64,000 bases of DNA from Ancylostoma caninum. Taxonomy: Eukaryota > Nematoda > Chromadorea > Rhabditida > Ancylostomatidae. The stretch covers positions 1-64,000 of the forward strand of contig JBAJFG010000312.1 in the NCBI GenBank assembly GCA_037903475.1. Direction: 5' to 3'. A program made the position numbers and the translations under genes. Under the pieces are notes generated by a model. That model did not search any database. It had not been told where the DNA came from and saw only the letters and a list, made by a program, of their open reading frames with translations. This document shows, one piece after another, positions 1-12,895 of this stretch (its first letter is position 1; every line of letters starts with the position of its first letter).

Positions 1-3000
1 GATATAAGCGATTACAGACAAACACACGAACAGATGAGTTTTACTACATATATAGTGATGGGGATAGGGGGCCAAAAATCGATAAAATCATTTTTCTCGG
101 AAACGGCAAAAGACCCTGACGTTGCACAGGAGGGCACAATTCTGAGTCGAATGGTATAGGTTTCATGTGTGTTTGTCTTCTGGATCGTGAGATATAAGCA
201 ATTACAGACAAACACACAAACAGATGAGTTTTACTATATAGTGATGGGGATAGGGGGCCAAAAATCGATAAAATCGTTTTTCTAGGAAACGGCAAAAGAC
301 CCTGACGTTGCACAGGAGGGCACAATTCTGAGTCGAACGGTGTAGGTTTCATGTGTGTTTGTCCTCTGGATCGTGAGATATAAGCGATTACAGACAAACA
401 CACGAACAGATGAGTTTTACTATGTAGTGATGGGGATAGGGGGCCAAAAATCGATAAAATCGTTTTTCTCGGAAACTGCAAAGACCCTGACATTGCACAG
501 GAGGGCACAATTCTGAGTCGAACGGTATAGATTTCATGTGTGTTTGTCCTCTGGATCGTGAGAGATAAGCGATTACAGACAAACACACGAACAGATGAGT
601 TTTACTATATAGTGATGGGGATAGGGGGCCAAAAATCGATAAAATCATTTTTCTCGGAAACGGCAAAAGACCCTGACGTTGCACAGGAGGGCACAATTCT
701 GAGTCGAATGGTATAGGTTTCATGTGTGTTTGTCTTCTGGATCGTGAGATATAAGCAATTACAGACAAACACACAAACAGATGAGTTTTACTATATAGTG
801 ATGGGGATAGGGGGCCAAAAATCGATAAAATCGTTTTTCTCGGAAACGGCAAAGACCCTGACTTTGCACAGGAGGGCACAATTCTGAGTCGAACGGTATA
901 GGTTTCATGTGTGTTTGTCCTCTGGATCGTGAGATATAAGCGATTACAGAAAAACACACGAACAGATGAGTTTTACTACATAGTGATGGGGATAGGGGGC
1001 CAAAAATCGATAAAATCGTTTTTCTCGGAAACTGCAAAGACCCTGACGTTGCACAGGAGGGCACAATTCTGAGTCGAACGGTATAGGTTTCATGTGTGTT
1101 TGTCCTCTGGATCGTGAGATATAAGCAATTACAGACAAACACACAAATAGATGAGTTTTACTATATAGTGATGGGGATAGGGGGCCAAAAATCGATAAAA
1201 TCGTTTTTCTCGGAAACGGCAAAGACCCTGACATTGCACAGGAGGGCACAATTCTGAGTCGAATGGTATAGGTTTCATGTGTGTTTGTCCTCTCGATAGT
1301 GAGATATAAGCGGATTACAGACGAACACACAAACAGATGAGTTTTACTACATATATAGTGATGGGGATAGGGGGCCAAAATAGATGAATCATTTCTCGGA
1401 AACGGCAAAAGACCCTGACGTTGCACAGGAGGGCACAATTCTAAGTGAATGGTATAGGTTTCATGTGTGTTTGTCTTCTGGATAGTGAGATATAAGCAAT
1501 TACAGACAAACACACAAACAGATGAGTTTTACTATATAGTGATGGGGATAGGGGGCCAAAAATTGATAAAATCGTTTTTCTCGGAAACGGCAAAGACCCT
1601 GACGTTGCACAGGAGGGCACAATTCTGAGTCGAACGGTATAGGTTTAATGTGTGTTTGTCCTCTGGATCGTGAGATATAAGCGATTACAGACAAACACAC
1701 GAACAGAAGAGTTTTACTATACATATAGTGATGGGGATAGGGGGCCAAAAATCGATAAAATCATTTTTCTCGGAAACGGCAAAAGACCCTGACGTTGCAC
1801 AGGAGGGCACAATTCTGAGTCGAATGGTATAGGTTTCATGTGTGTTTGTCTTCTGGATCGTGAGATATAAGCGATTACAGACAAACACACGAACAGATGA
1901 GTTTTACTATATAGTGATGGGGATAGGGGGCCAAAAATCGATAAAATCGTTCTTCTCGGAAACGGCAAAAGACCCTGACGTTGCACAGGAGGGCACAATT
2001 CTGAATCGAACGGTATAGGTTTCATGTGTGTTTGTCCTCTGGATCGTGAGATAAGACAATTACAGACGAAGAAAACACGCAAAAAACAGATGAGTTTTAC
2101 TATATAGTGGATGGGGATGGGGGCCAAAAATCGATGAATCATTTTTCTCGGAAACGGCAAAAGACCCTGACGTTGCACAGGAGGGCACAATTCTGAGTCG
2201 AATGGTATAGGTTTCATGTGTGTTTGTCCTCTGGATCGTGAGATATAAGCGATTACAGACAAACACACAAACAGATGAGTTTTACTATATAGTGATGGGG
2301 ATAGGGGCCAAAAATCGATAAAATCGTTTTTCTCGGAAACGGCAAAGACCCTGACATTGCACAGGAGGGCACAATTCTGAGTCGAACGGTATAGGTTTCA
2401 TGTGTGTTTGTCCTCTGGACCGTGAGATATAAGCGATTACAGACAAACACACGAACAGATGAGTTTTACTACATATATAGTGATGGGGATAGGGGGCCAA
2501 AAATCGATAAAATCATTTTTCTCGGAAACGGCAAAAGACCCTGACGTTGCACAGGAGGGCACAATTCTGAGTCGAATGGTATAGGTTTCATGTGTGTTTG
2601 TCCTCTGGATCGTGAGATATAAGCGATTACAGACAAACACACAAACAGATGAGTTTTACTACATATATAGTGATGGGGATGGGATCACATCCGAAATCGA
2701 GTAGTCGAGAATTTGTCTCGGAAACGGCAAAAGACCCTGACGTTGCACCAGGAGGGCACAATTCTGAGTAGAAATGGTGTTAAGGTTTCATGTGTGTTTG
2801 TCTTCTGGATCGTGAGATATAAGCAATTACAGACAAACACACAAACAGATGAGTTTTACTATATAGTGATGAGCTGAACTAAGAAAAATCGATAAAATCG
2901 TTTTTCTCGGAAACGGCAAAGACCCTGACTTTGCACAGGAGGGCACAATTCTGAGTCGAACGGTATAGGTTTCATGTGTGTTTGTCCTCTGGATCGTGAG

Positions 3001-4725
3001 ATATAAGCAATTACAGACAAACACACAAACAGGTGAGTTTTACTATATAGTGATGGGGATAGGGGGCCAAAAATCGATAAAATCGTTTTTCTCGGAAACG
3101 GCAAAAGACCCTGACGTTGCACAGGAGGGCACAATTCTGAGTCGAACGGTATAGGTTTCATGTGTGTTTGTCCTCTGGATCGTGAGATATAAGCGATTAC
3201 AGACAAACACACAAACAGATGAGTTTTACTATATAGTGATGGGGATAGGGGGCCAAAAATCGATAAAATCGTTTTTCTCGGAAACGGCAAAAGACCCTGA
3301 CGCACAGGAGGGCACAATTCTGAGTCGAACGGTATAGGTTTCATGTGTGTTTGTCCTCTGGATCGTGAGATATAAGCGATTACAGACAAACACACGAACA
3401 GATGAGTTTTACTACATATATAGTGATGGGGATAGGGGGCCAAAAATCGATAAAATCGTTTTTCTCGGAAACGGCAAAAGACCCTGACGTTGCACAGGAG
3501 GGCACAATTCTGAGTCGAATGGTATAGGTTTCATGTGTGTTTGTCCTCTGGATCGTGAGATATAAGCGATTACAGACAAACACACGAACAGATGAGTTTT
3601 ACTACATATATAGTGATGGGGATAGGGGGCCAAAAATCGATAAAATCGTTTTTCTCGGAAACGGCAAAGACCCTGACTTTGCACAGGAGGGCACAATTCT
3701 GAGTCGAACGGTATAGGTTTCATGTGTGTTTGTCCTCTGGATCGTGAGATATAAGCAATTACAGACAAACACACAAACAGGTGAGTTTTACTATATAGTG
3801 ATGGGGATAGGGGGCCAAAAATCGATAAAATCGTTTTTCTAGGAAACGGCAAAAGACCCTGACGTTGCACAGGAGGGCACAATTCTGAGTCGAACGGTGT
3901 AGGTTTCATGTGTGTTTGTCCTCTGGATCGTGAGATATAAGCGATTACAGACAAACACACGAACAGATGAGTTTTACTATGTAGTGATGGGGATAGGGGG
4001 CCAAAAATCGATAAAATCGTTTTTCTCGGAAACTGCAAAGACCCTGACATTGCACAGGAGGGCACAATTCTGAGTCGAACGGTATAGATTTCATGTGTGT
4101 TTGTCCTCTGGATCGTGAGAGATAAGCGATTACAGACAAACACACGAACAGATGAGTTTTACTATATAGTGATGGGGATAGGGGGCCAAAAATCGATAAA
4201 ATCGTTTTTCTCGGAAACGGCAAAAGACCCTGACGTTGCACAGGAGGGCACAATTCTGAGTCGAACGGTATAGGTTTCATGTGTGTTTGTCCTCTGGATC
4301 GTGAGATATAAGCAATTACAGACAAACACACAAACAGATGAGTTTTACTATATAGTGATGGGGATAGGGGGCCAAAAATCGATAAAATCGTTTTTCTAGG
4401 AAACGGCAAAAGACCCTGACGTTGCACAGGAGGGCACAATTCTGAGTCGAACGGTATAGGTTTCATGTGTGTTTGTCCTCTGGATCGTGAGATATAAGCG
4501 ATTACAGACAAACACACAAACAGATGAGTTTTACCATATAGTGATGGGGATAGGGGGCCAAAAATCGATAAAATCGTTTTTCTCGGAAACTGCAAAAGAC
4601 CCTGACGTTGCACAGGAGGGCACAATTCTGAGTCGAATGGTATAGGTTTCATGTGTGTTTGTCCTCTGGATCGTGAGATATAAGCAATTACAGACAAACA
4701 CACAAACAGATGAGTTTTACTATAC
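1..4725. repeat. ~185-bp satellite array, main block
   Basis: About 25 head-to-tail copies of a unit of about 185 bp (184-190). Recurring words are gatataagcgattacagac, gatggggatagggggcc and cacaggagggcacaattctg. Copies differ by point changes and by a short 'acatata' insertion before the 'gtgatgggg' word. Four diagnostic variants occur in the same order near 290-565 and 3,845-4,120, offset by exactly 3,557 bp. This implies that a block of about 19 units was duplicated as a higher-order unit. Minus-strand reading frames cross the array for up to about 250 codons, but only because the unit has few stops. They have no independent coding signal. Confidence 0.97.
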
Positions 4726-5219
4726 CAGTCTGGCCGTCCGGCTAACGCCGGACTTCCAGACTTCTATTGATGCTCGCTTCGCTCGCATACTGCACTTGAA
4801 AGCAAACACAAAAGTGTAGATGGATTGATGAAATCTGCATCCTTCCACGCAGTTCTACCGCTCTCCTGAGAAACACTTGATCCCGTAAGTGGTAGCTTGC
4901 CCCCATATGAACGAAGTTATGCTCTTCCATATGAGCGAAGTATATGGCCGCGAAGAACTGAGTGTGATCAATTCAGTGCAAATGTTATGTTGAAATGATT
5001 TACGCTCAACTGGTTGTTGTGGTAATTCGAGTGATAAGGGTCCACCGGTGTATATAAACGGAAAGGAAGGAGTGGTTCTTCTCCAAAGGAATGGGAAGAG
5101 AACACCGATACGAAAGGAAACAATGTACATCTAGGCGATTTAGGTAGGAGGGTCCGCAGAAACAGGATAAGCGTACCCCTCATGCAGGAATAGACCCGCC
5201 TAGCGATTTCCTACTACTT
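4726..5219. other. Spacer between satellite and 59-bp minisatellite
   Basis: About 490 bp of non-repetitive sequence starting at a sharp satellite boundary (after 'gttttactatac'). It begins with a small GC-rich inverted motif (ccggctaacgccgg). I see no gene: the short minus-strand frames show no recognisable domain and no consistent splice sites. Confidence 0.6.
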
Positions 5220-5221
5220 GT

Positions 5222-6249
5222 GGAAGCCGGCGCACCCTTATCACACCGCTGGACCCGACTCCAGGCGTTTCCCCACTTTTGGACGCCGGCGCACCCTTAT
5301 CACACCGTTGGACCCGACTCCAGGCGTTTCCCCACTTTTGGACGCCGGCGCACCCTTATCACACCGTTGGACCCGACTCCAGGCGTTTCCCCACTTTTGG
5401 ACGCCGGCGCACCCTTATCACCCCGTTGGGACCCGACTCCAGCCGTTTCCCCACTTTTGGACGCCGGCGCACCCTTATCACCCCGTTGGACCCGACTCCA
5501 GGCGTTTCCCCACTTTTGGACGCCGGCGCACCCTTATCACCCCGTTGGACCCGACTCCAGCCGTTTCCCCACTTTTGGACGCCGGCGCACCCTTATCACC
5601 CCGTTGGACCCGACTCCAGGCGTTTCCCCACTTTTGGACGCCGGCGCACCCTTATCACCCCGTTGGACCCGACTCCAGGCGTTTCCCCACTTTTGGACGC
5701 CGGCGCACCCTTATCACCCCGTTGGACCCGACTCCAGGCGTTTCCCCACTTTTGGACGCCGGCGCACCCTTATCACCCGTTGGACCCGATTCCAGGCGTT
5801 TCCCCACTTTTGGACGCCGGCGCACCCTTTTGGACCCGACCCAGGCGTTGCCGGCGCACCCTTATCACACCCGACTCCAGGCGTTTCCCACTTTTGGACG
5901 CCGGCGCACCCTTATCACCCCGTTGGACCCGACTCCAGGCGTTTCCCCACTTTTGGACGCCGGCGCACCCTTATCACCCCGTTGGACCCGACTCCAGGCG
6001 TTTCCCCACTTTTGGACGCCGGCGCACCCTTATCACCCCGTTGGACCCGACTCCAGGCGTTTCCCCACTTTTGGACGCCGGCGCACCCTTATCACCCCGT
6101 TGGACCCGACTCCAGGCGTTTCCCCACTTTTGGACGCCGGCGCACCCTTATCACCCCGTTGGACCCGACTCCAGACGTCTCCCCACTTTTGGACGCCGGC
6201 GCACCCTTATCACACCGTTGGACCCGACTCCAGGCGTTTCCCCACTTTT
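5222..6249. repeat. 59-bp minisatellite, about 17 copies
   Basis: Tandem copies of a 59-bp GC-rich unit containing gacgccggcgcacccttatc and ccaggcgtttccccactttt. Copies are nearly identical, with one degenerate patch of shortened units at 5,825-5,890. Because 59 is not a multiple of 3 and the unit lacks stops on the plus strand, all three forward frames stay open for about 350 codons. That explains the long apparent ORFs and argues against a protein. Degenerate relatives of the unit occur at 16,030-16,390 and 50,440-51,500. Confidence 0.97.
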
Positions 6250-6460
6250 CGGCGCTGATGCACTCTCCACACCACGGTGCACTCACCGCTCTCCACTTCC
6301 CCATCCTTTAGAGCTTCTCTTCATTCTTTGAACCTCACCATACCCGTCCCTATCATCTTGCTGACCTCGTAATCACCATCACTGGCCAATCAGGGAATTT
6401 CGTTTCTGACACACACACACACGTGACAGACGAAGTAAGCCCGTTATTATAAGTCATGAT
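6250..6460. other. Junction sequence between minisatellite and satellite
   Basis: About 210 bp of unique sequence with a short (ac)n run near 6,411-6,422. No gene or regulatory site is evident. The 185-bp satellite resumes abruptly at 6,461 with 'agtgatgggg', so this stretch and the minisatellite sit inside what may once have been one satellite array. Confidence 0.6.
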
Positions 6461-7153
6461 AGTGATGGGGATAGGGGGCCAAAAATCGATAAAATCGTTT
6501 TTCTCGGAAACGGCAAAAGAGACTGACATTGCACAGAAGGGCACAATTCTGAGGCGAATGGTATAGGTTTCATGTGTGTTTGTCCTCTGGATCGTGAGAT
6601 ATAAGCAATTACAGACAAACACACAAACAGATGAGTTTTACTATATAGTGATGGGGATAGGGGGCCAAAAATCGATAAAATCATTTTTCTCGGAAACGGC
6701 AAAAGACCCTGACGTTGCACAGGAGGGCACAATTCTGAGGCGAATGGTATAGGTTTCATGTGTGTTTGTCCTCTGGATCGTGAGATATAAGCAATTACAG
6801 ACAAACACACAAACAGATGAGTTTTACTATATAGTGATGGGGATAGGGGGCCAAAAATCGATAAAATCGTTTTTCTAGGAAACGGCAAAAGACCCTGACG
6901 TTGCACAGGAGGGCACAATTCTGAATCGAATGGTATAGGTTTCATGTGTGTTTGTCCTCTGGATCGTGAGATATAAGCAATTACAGACAAACACACGAAC
7001 AGATGAGTTTTACCATATAGTGATGGGGATAGGGGGCCAAAAATCGATAAAATCGTTTTTCTAGGAAACGGCAAAAGACCCTGACGTTGCACAGGAGGGC
7101 ACAATTCTGAGGCGAATGGTATAGGTTTCATGTGTGTTTGTCCTCTGGATCGT
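6461..7153. repeat. ~185-bp satellite, second block
   Basis: About 3.75 further copies of the satellite of 1-4,725 in the same orientation. The last copy stops inside the unit at 'tctggatcgtg', where LINE coding sequence begins. The LINE was therefore inserted into, or joined to, the array. Confidence 0.95.
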
Positions 7154-8825
7154 GGAGATGGAGTTCCGCTTAGATTCATTAAGGCAGTAGCCCCTGCTAT
7201 CGCTGGACCTCTTAAGTACATTTTCAATCTAAGCTTCATGGATGCCGAAGTACCTGATAGGTGGCGGCTTTCTTTTGTAACACCTATTCCAAAAAAGCCA
7301 GCGTATGACTCCCCGGAGAACTATCGCCCCGTCAGTATCACGTCGATTTTCGCCAGGCTTTTTGAGAAAATTATCAAAAAGAAAATAGTTAAACATTTGG
7401 AGGAATTCAAAATAATTTCCACAGCTCAGCATGGCTTCTAAAAGGGAAAATCCACGGTTACGGCGATGTTGCACTCATTAAATGACTGGACATCTCACCT
7501 TGACAACGGTACTGGTGTGGACGTTATATACCTAGATTTCTCTAAGGCTTTTGACAAGGTACCTCATGAGAAGTTGATCTGGAAACTTAGCATAATTGGA
7601 ATTGATCCACGAATCGTCTCCTGGATTAGAGCTTTCCTCACTAACAGATCATTTATGGTTCGTGTGACCAAAACCTTCTCTTCTCTGCGAAGGATAGGCA
7701 GCGGAGTTCCGCAGGGAGGGGTTCCCTCACCTATCCTTTTTAATATCTTTTCGTATGAACTGCCTGATCTCATATCCGCACATGGAGTCAGCTGCTGCGC
7801 GTTTGCTGATGACTTCAAGTTATATAACCCTGTTTCCAAGAAGGAAGATAGGGTCAAATTGCAGGATGCTCTCAACGATGTAGTCATCTGGTCGGAGGAA
7901 TGGATGTTACCTATTTCTAAGGATAAAAGCAAGGTTATGCACATAGGTTCTAAAAATCCGCAGTTTCGATACTTCATGAAAGGAGTTGGCCTTGATAATA
8001 CTAATGAAATTAAAGATCTCGGATTTCTGGTACGGAATGATCTCAGTTTCGATGCTTACTGCGAGAAGATTGCATCATCAGCAACCAGAAAGATGTATGC
8101 GTTGTTTAGAGCTCTTTCATCAACTGACTCAGTCACACTTCTTACTGCTTTTGAAACATACATCAGGCCTATTCTTGAGTATGGTACTGTGATTTTCAAT
8201 CCACATAAGCGCAAGACCATAATGCTGCTAGAGAAAGTGCAAAACAGTTTTACGCGAAAGCTTTTCATCAGAACCACAGGTGCATTTCACTACGATCAAC
8301 TTCCAAGTAGTAAAACTAGAAACTTCAACCTCGGGCTTCAGTCATTAGCGGATCGTCGTAGAAAATTTGATCTATTTTTGATTTATAAAATCTTGTACGG
8401 ATGTACTGATCTTAAACCTGAGGTGCTATTCAACACTAAAGAATCAATCACACGGGGAGGCTCCCGGAAGCTTGTATTGAAAAGGGCTAGGAAGAGTATT
8501 ACGAAACACTTCCTAGTCAACAGAGCAGGGCCTGATTTCGAAGTACTTATCAAGAAGTTAATCATTCCGAGTAAGCTAGTAACATTTCAAAAAACTTTGG
8601 AGGAGTACATGAAGTCCTAAAAAGAATCAATCATGTTCCTAATGATCTTTTATTCCTTACTATCTCTATATCTAATCTCAATGTTTTACCTCACTGTGTG
8701 TTTTAAATCTCAAGTATGTTTGGGCGGCGTTATACAATGCTTGGATGTTGATGTTTCGTTTATGTTGTGTTACGCTGTTTTACCTTACACGGACACTGTG
8801 TGTTAATAAATAGTAAATAGATATT
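7154..8825 (+). pseudogene. CR1-like LINE: reverse transcriptase and 3' end, 5'-truncated
   Basis: The frame runs from the satellite junction to the stop at 8,618-8,620 and is open except for one TAA at 7,439-7,441. The sister element at 37,140-38,939 has Gln at the same place, so this is a single nonsense change. Visible RT motifs in order: the PIPKKP...NYRPVSIT fingers block, the YLDFSKAFDKVPH palm motif A, SGVPQGG (motif B) and CAFADDFKLY (catalytic FADD). The C-terminal LINE region follows (RPILEYGT, YDQLPSS, the GGSRKL tail). The endonuclease is absent. The 3' UTR runs to about 8,825 and ends in an AT-rich aataaatagtaaat stretch typical of LINE tails. The nematode CR1 or jockey-superfamily assignment rests on motif style. 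The element cannot be autonomous. Confidence 0.9.
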
Positions 8826-9069
8826 CTTTGTGCCAGATAGACCGAAAATGATACATGTTTTCTGGAACTGATTCAAACCATGACTAGTACGAAATCTTCT
8901 GTGTCTGAATTGTTGTACTTGAGTTTCTAAGATGAATTATAGCCCAAACAAAAGGTGACACAAAATGCGAAGGCTGAGTTTCACTTACTTCACAATAAGT
9001 CACAACGATATTACTTAGAAAAAAACCACATGGGCACATCAAAAAACACTAAACCTAAAAGACTACAAA
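8826..9069. other. AT-rich intergenic sequence
   Basis: I see no gene, repeat boundary or structured element here. Confidence 0.5.
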
Positions 9070-9074
9070 ATTAC

Positions 9075-9445
9075 TGTTGTGGCTGACGGCTTGTTGCCAG
9101 GAGGGACTCTGTTATCGGCAGGCAGGAGACCGATGATCTCCCTAGGTGGCGTGGAGATCTCCCGTCCGGATTGATCGCACGTTAAGGCGATGGTGGGAAA
9201 CAGAGCTGTATATAAGGCCGTGGTTTGGGGCCTTAGGTGTGTCCAATCAGGAGTCAGCCGAAGCCGCAACCGCCTTCGCCTACTGTATTCTTTTCTAATA
9301 AACTATTACTGTCTGGTGTGAGGTACAGAAGTACTGGTTGGAGTTACCCTCGAAGGAAGAGAGGGTTGAGGTTAAGGGTCGCAAGAAAGAGACCCCAGAC
9401 GGAAGCTGACAGTTTGTGTGCCCGGAGACAGGCGGGTACACAACA
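9075..9445 (+). mobile_element. Solo LTR (371 bp) with 5-bp target duplication
   Basis: The sequence begins TGTTGTG and ends CACAACA, a perfect 7-bp terminal inverted repeat of TG...CA type. It is flanked directly by ATTAC at 9,070-9,074 and again at 9,446-9,450, a 5-bp target-site duplication. Internally, a TATA box (TATATAAG, 9,209-9,216) is followed about 85 bp later by AATAAA (9,297-9,302), the usual U3-R order of an LTR read on the plus strand. No internal gag or pol lies on either side, so this is a solo LTR left by LTR-LTR recombination. The 5-bp duplication fits gypsy or BEL/Pao elements; the family cannot be decided. Confidence 0.88.
9209..9216 (+). promoter_or_regulatory. TATA box of the solo LTR
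   Basis: TATATAAG sits in a GC-rich context within the LTR, about 85 bp before its AATAAA signal. It is a possible still-usable promoter for sequence to the right. Confidence 0.6.
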
Positions 9446-9450
9446 ATTAC

Positions 9451-9835
9451 AATAAAAGAACTAATCTATTAACCAAAGCGCCGTAGGGGGGCTAGAGCGC
9501 CAGGCACATTCGTTCATAACACGGCGGCACTCATAGACACTGGAAATCTTGCAAAAACAAACAATTTCAGTGAGAAAGGAAAAATAACCAAATGGATATG
9601 CTGAAGAACGGCGAAGGGGTCCAGGCAAATCAGAACTAGTAGAGAATACAGTCAATCACAGTAGGAAACCGCGCGAGGCGGGAGACGACAGTCGAATGAG
9701 AGGACTGCGAAGTTCTAGAGAAGAGGTGCTATATCGACTATAATCCGCTCAGCAAAAGCGCAAAGCGCGTGTGCGTTCCCGGCACGAACTCAGCAATTGC
9801 CTTCGCCGCTATCTATTAGCGCACCAAACATTGTT
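9451..9835. other. Intergenic sequence, nothing recognised
   Basis: Mixed-composition sequence without a supported gene or repeat. Short frames here have no domain signature. Confidence 0.5.
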
Positions 9836-9839
9836 CCTT

Positions 9840-12010
9840 GTCATTTTTCCTTGTCACATACAATCATGGCCTCTGCAGACTCATCGACCTACAAATTACG
9901 TAAAGCCTACTCTAAAACAAATTGTGATGAAATTTATGTTTCTTTGTATGCTAGGCTGGCGTGCACTTCTTGGAGACTTTCCATCTTCTAACGATAAATT
10001 TGAGTTCTTCTTATCGATATTGTACTACTGCATCCAAGGTTTTGTCCCTATGGGAAACAGTCAGTGAGCTGCGGTAATCTCCCACCTAATTTACCGATAC
10101 TTTTGAATTAAGAGAGAAAGATTGGATCAGGTTACAATCCAATCCAAGTCAAGAAAATGTTGACCACTTCAAGTTCCTTAGAAACAAATCTGATCGCCTT
10201 CTTAAGAAACAATATCTGCATTGGACGGAAACTTCTTGATGGCTCTCAAAATTCCTCACTTTATTTATAGATGTGAAATGGTTAGCGGTGGAGCCGTATG
10301 CTTCAGAGGACAGCGTTTAGTTTTACAAGCAGGAATTTTATGAAATTCTCTCCAAACTACCACTTTCTTACCCTGTTACCCCTGACGAGGTTCCATCGTA
10401 CTTCTTCCGTAAGATTGCCATTGCTATTGCATATCCGCTTGAGCACATTTTCAACTTCAGTTTCATGCATGGCGATGTTCCTTATCGGAAGCATACTTTT
10501 ATTACACCCGTACCCTAGAAAGCTCCTATTTGCTTAGCGTCCAATTATCGTCTCATAAGCGTCACTTCCGTTTTTGCAAGGACTTTTGAAAAAATTTCCA
10601 AATCGGCAATTCTTAAATATGTGGAGATCAACAACATCCTTGCATGAGAACAGTTTGGTTTTAGGACCGGTACGTCTACAGCGACATTAATGTTATCAAC
10701 TCTAGAAGATGGACAGGGACATTAGATCAGGGCAAGTTAAAGTTAATCAAAGTTTCTCGAAAATAAATCTGGTAACGAGTGGCGTACCCCAAGGAGGAGT
10801 GTTATCTCCTATCCTCTTTATTATATACACTCGTGAGATCCCTAGCTTGATCAACCGTTACGATGTCTCATGTAAGATTATCGCTGATATAAAAATAAAA
10901 AGATAGAGGACAAAGTGGTCGGCGTTAATCAATCCCATTTGTGGGATGCGCCACGCATTTGACTTCATCTGAGCATCGTAGAGGCATGGAATGCGTGCAA
11001 AAGTATACAAAAATACATTGAAAAGTGCTGACAATGTCGCTCCACAATTACAGCAACTGATGGCTGATAAGTGAAGTGGAAGCTCACTAAGCCAGAACAA
11101 ATTTATTGTGTCTTGGTCAATTCAACTCAAAAGACACCTTAGTGGCAAGGATCTGAACAACACAGATATCTTTTGTGACTTAGTTCTCATTTTAAACACA
11201 AAACTCCGCTTCGCTGAACATCGTAACGTTGTAGCAAAGAAAGCCGTAAGATCTCGTAAGAACTTCACACAATATTTTCAAATCCTCACTTGAAATTCGG
11301 CTGATCCCCTTTTACTGGCCTACAAATCTTATTCACGATCTATCATGGAGTATTTCACTGTTGTCTTCAATTCAAGGTCCAAAATTCCTATAATGAGACT
11401 TTGAGCCGTTCAAAAAAAATTTACACAGAGCTCTGGATAAGGATACAGAGGATAACTATGCCAATATTCTTCGGGTTCTGCTCGGAACCGAACTCATTCC
11501 GAACCGAATTCCTTCTCTAATCGTCATGTCTCGAATCATCAAGTATGATCTTGTCATAGTTCATAAAATAATCTGCGACAAGAATCACCTGCCAGTAGAT
11601 AAGTTCTATAGACTATCCCCTTCTTGCACAAGAGGTGGCCCATTAAAAATAGAATTTTCCATAGCAAAAAACAGCTCACGCTTCAACATTCTTACACTGG
11701 GAGCTGGGTCAATTCTTCTGAGGTTCTCCAAGAAATCCATTCTACCCTATTCACTAAGGCAGCATAGGAGACAGGTAGATAGATATTTGAACGACTCTGC
11801 TTATTAATTCATCGCACATATACGAATATGTGCTTTTTATGACTGATTTATTGTGTACATGCATTGTACATTAGTGAGTCACTTCTGCCTCCAGGTGATT
11901 ATTTATTGTCAGCGAATTGATGTCCTTTCAAGCACTGCACTTGTATTCCTTAGAATGTATCTGTGAATTAGCGTGGTACATCCATGTACAAATAGATGAA
12001 TAAATAAACA
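9840..12010 (+). pseudogene. Heavily decayed CR1-like LINE
   Basis: A second copy of the CR1-type element, broken by many stops and frame changes. Readable pieces in order: a linker segment before the RT (FKFLRNKSDRLLKKQY near 10,160-10,220), the start of the RT around 10,370-10,640 (SNYRLISVTSVFAR), the TSGVPQGGVLSPILF block (10,770-10,820) with the catalytic box lost (IIADI instead of FADD), and C-terminal remnants at 11,108-11,293 and 11,526-11,807 (CTRGGPLKIEF). The 3' UTR ends near the tgaataaataaa tail at 11,996-12,007. It is much older than the copy at 7,154. Confidence 0.8.
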
Positions 12011-12734
12011 GAACTTCTTCGGATTCTCAGTGCTAAAAAGGTTGCTGTAGGAGTGTTTATACTTTTTCGCAACGCGATGGCATCGCGGCGATGGCTACAA
12101 CACGCGCGACGCGGCGAGTAGCCATGCCTTCGCGTCGTTCCGTCGTGCAGTGCTGAACGTCGCAAATGAAGAACGCATTGCGGGTTTTTTTTTCATTAAT
12201 TTACTTGTTCAGAGATTTTTTTTTGCATTCGAGTTATCAGAATGGTTTTTCTTCTATGCATACATTATTGTAGTCCCGTGCTTCGACGCTTTACGTACTG
12301 TCGTGACCAGGGCGCAGCACTAGGTGGTCAGTGTCGGTTGGGGAGTACTAAGTCCAGTCGGATTCCGAAATGGGCTACTAAGTACCTACACACTAGGGTT
12401 CTTTCAGGAAAAGCAGATAGCACTAAAAAAAGTGACTTAAATAGCCGTCGGTGAAGACGACGAATGGTGTTTCAGCAAGAAATGCGTACCATTTAGCGAA
12501 GACAGCCTAAATCATCTCAAATTCAAGCTAAAATCCTCGAAAAACCGATCTCAGTACGGAACTGTTTGATGCCGCTAGAACTCGTTGAAACGTGTTATAG
12601 GACCTGTCAGATACAAGAAATTGTCATTGGAGCGTGGTTTTTTCTCTCAAACCCGGAACTTTCCCAGGAAATTTCTCTCGTTTGAGGAAGTGTTCCGATA
12701 CGCTGTCAACTCCAAGAAATGCGCCTAGGTGGTA
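12011..12734. other. Gene-free interval with an inverted motif
   Basis: No supported gene. The word gaccagggcgcagcac near 12,306 reappears in inverted orientation at 13,198-13,225 (gtgctgcgccctggtc), with further inverted similarity beside it. The hairpin at 12,748-12,895 is therefore bracketed by a larger inverted repeat of about 0.9 kb. This may be one degenerate foldback element. Confidence 0.45.
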
Positions 12735-12747
12735 CCAACTCTCCCCT

Positions 12748-12895
12748 AAAGTGACATCTTTCGGTTTTGAGAAACGGTCTTCGTTTTTGAAAAAAACCGT
12801 CATTAATGGTCAAAAAATGGTCAAAAACCACTTTTTGACCATTAATGACGGTTTTTCTCAAGAACGAAGACGGTTTCTCAAAAACGAACGGTACC
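12748..12895. repeat. Palindromic hairpin element
   Basis: Imperfect inverted repeat with arms of about 65 bp. The left arm contains cgtcattaatggtcaaaaa and the right arm contains tttttgaccattaatgacgg. Short ORFs in both directions across it are mirror images of each other and should not be read as genes. Confidence 0.85.

Noticed and set aside
44..4703. Minus-strand ORFs of up to 252 codons in the satellite
   Set aside because: They repeat with the 185-bp unit and break wherever the unit length changes. A satellite artefact.
5218..6331. Three overlapping plus-strand ORFs of about 350-363 codons
   Set aside because: They are the translation of a 59-bp stop-free tandem repeat in all three frames; no independent coding signal.
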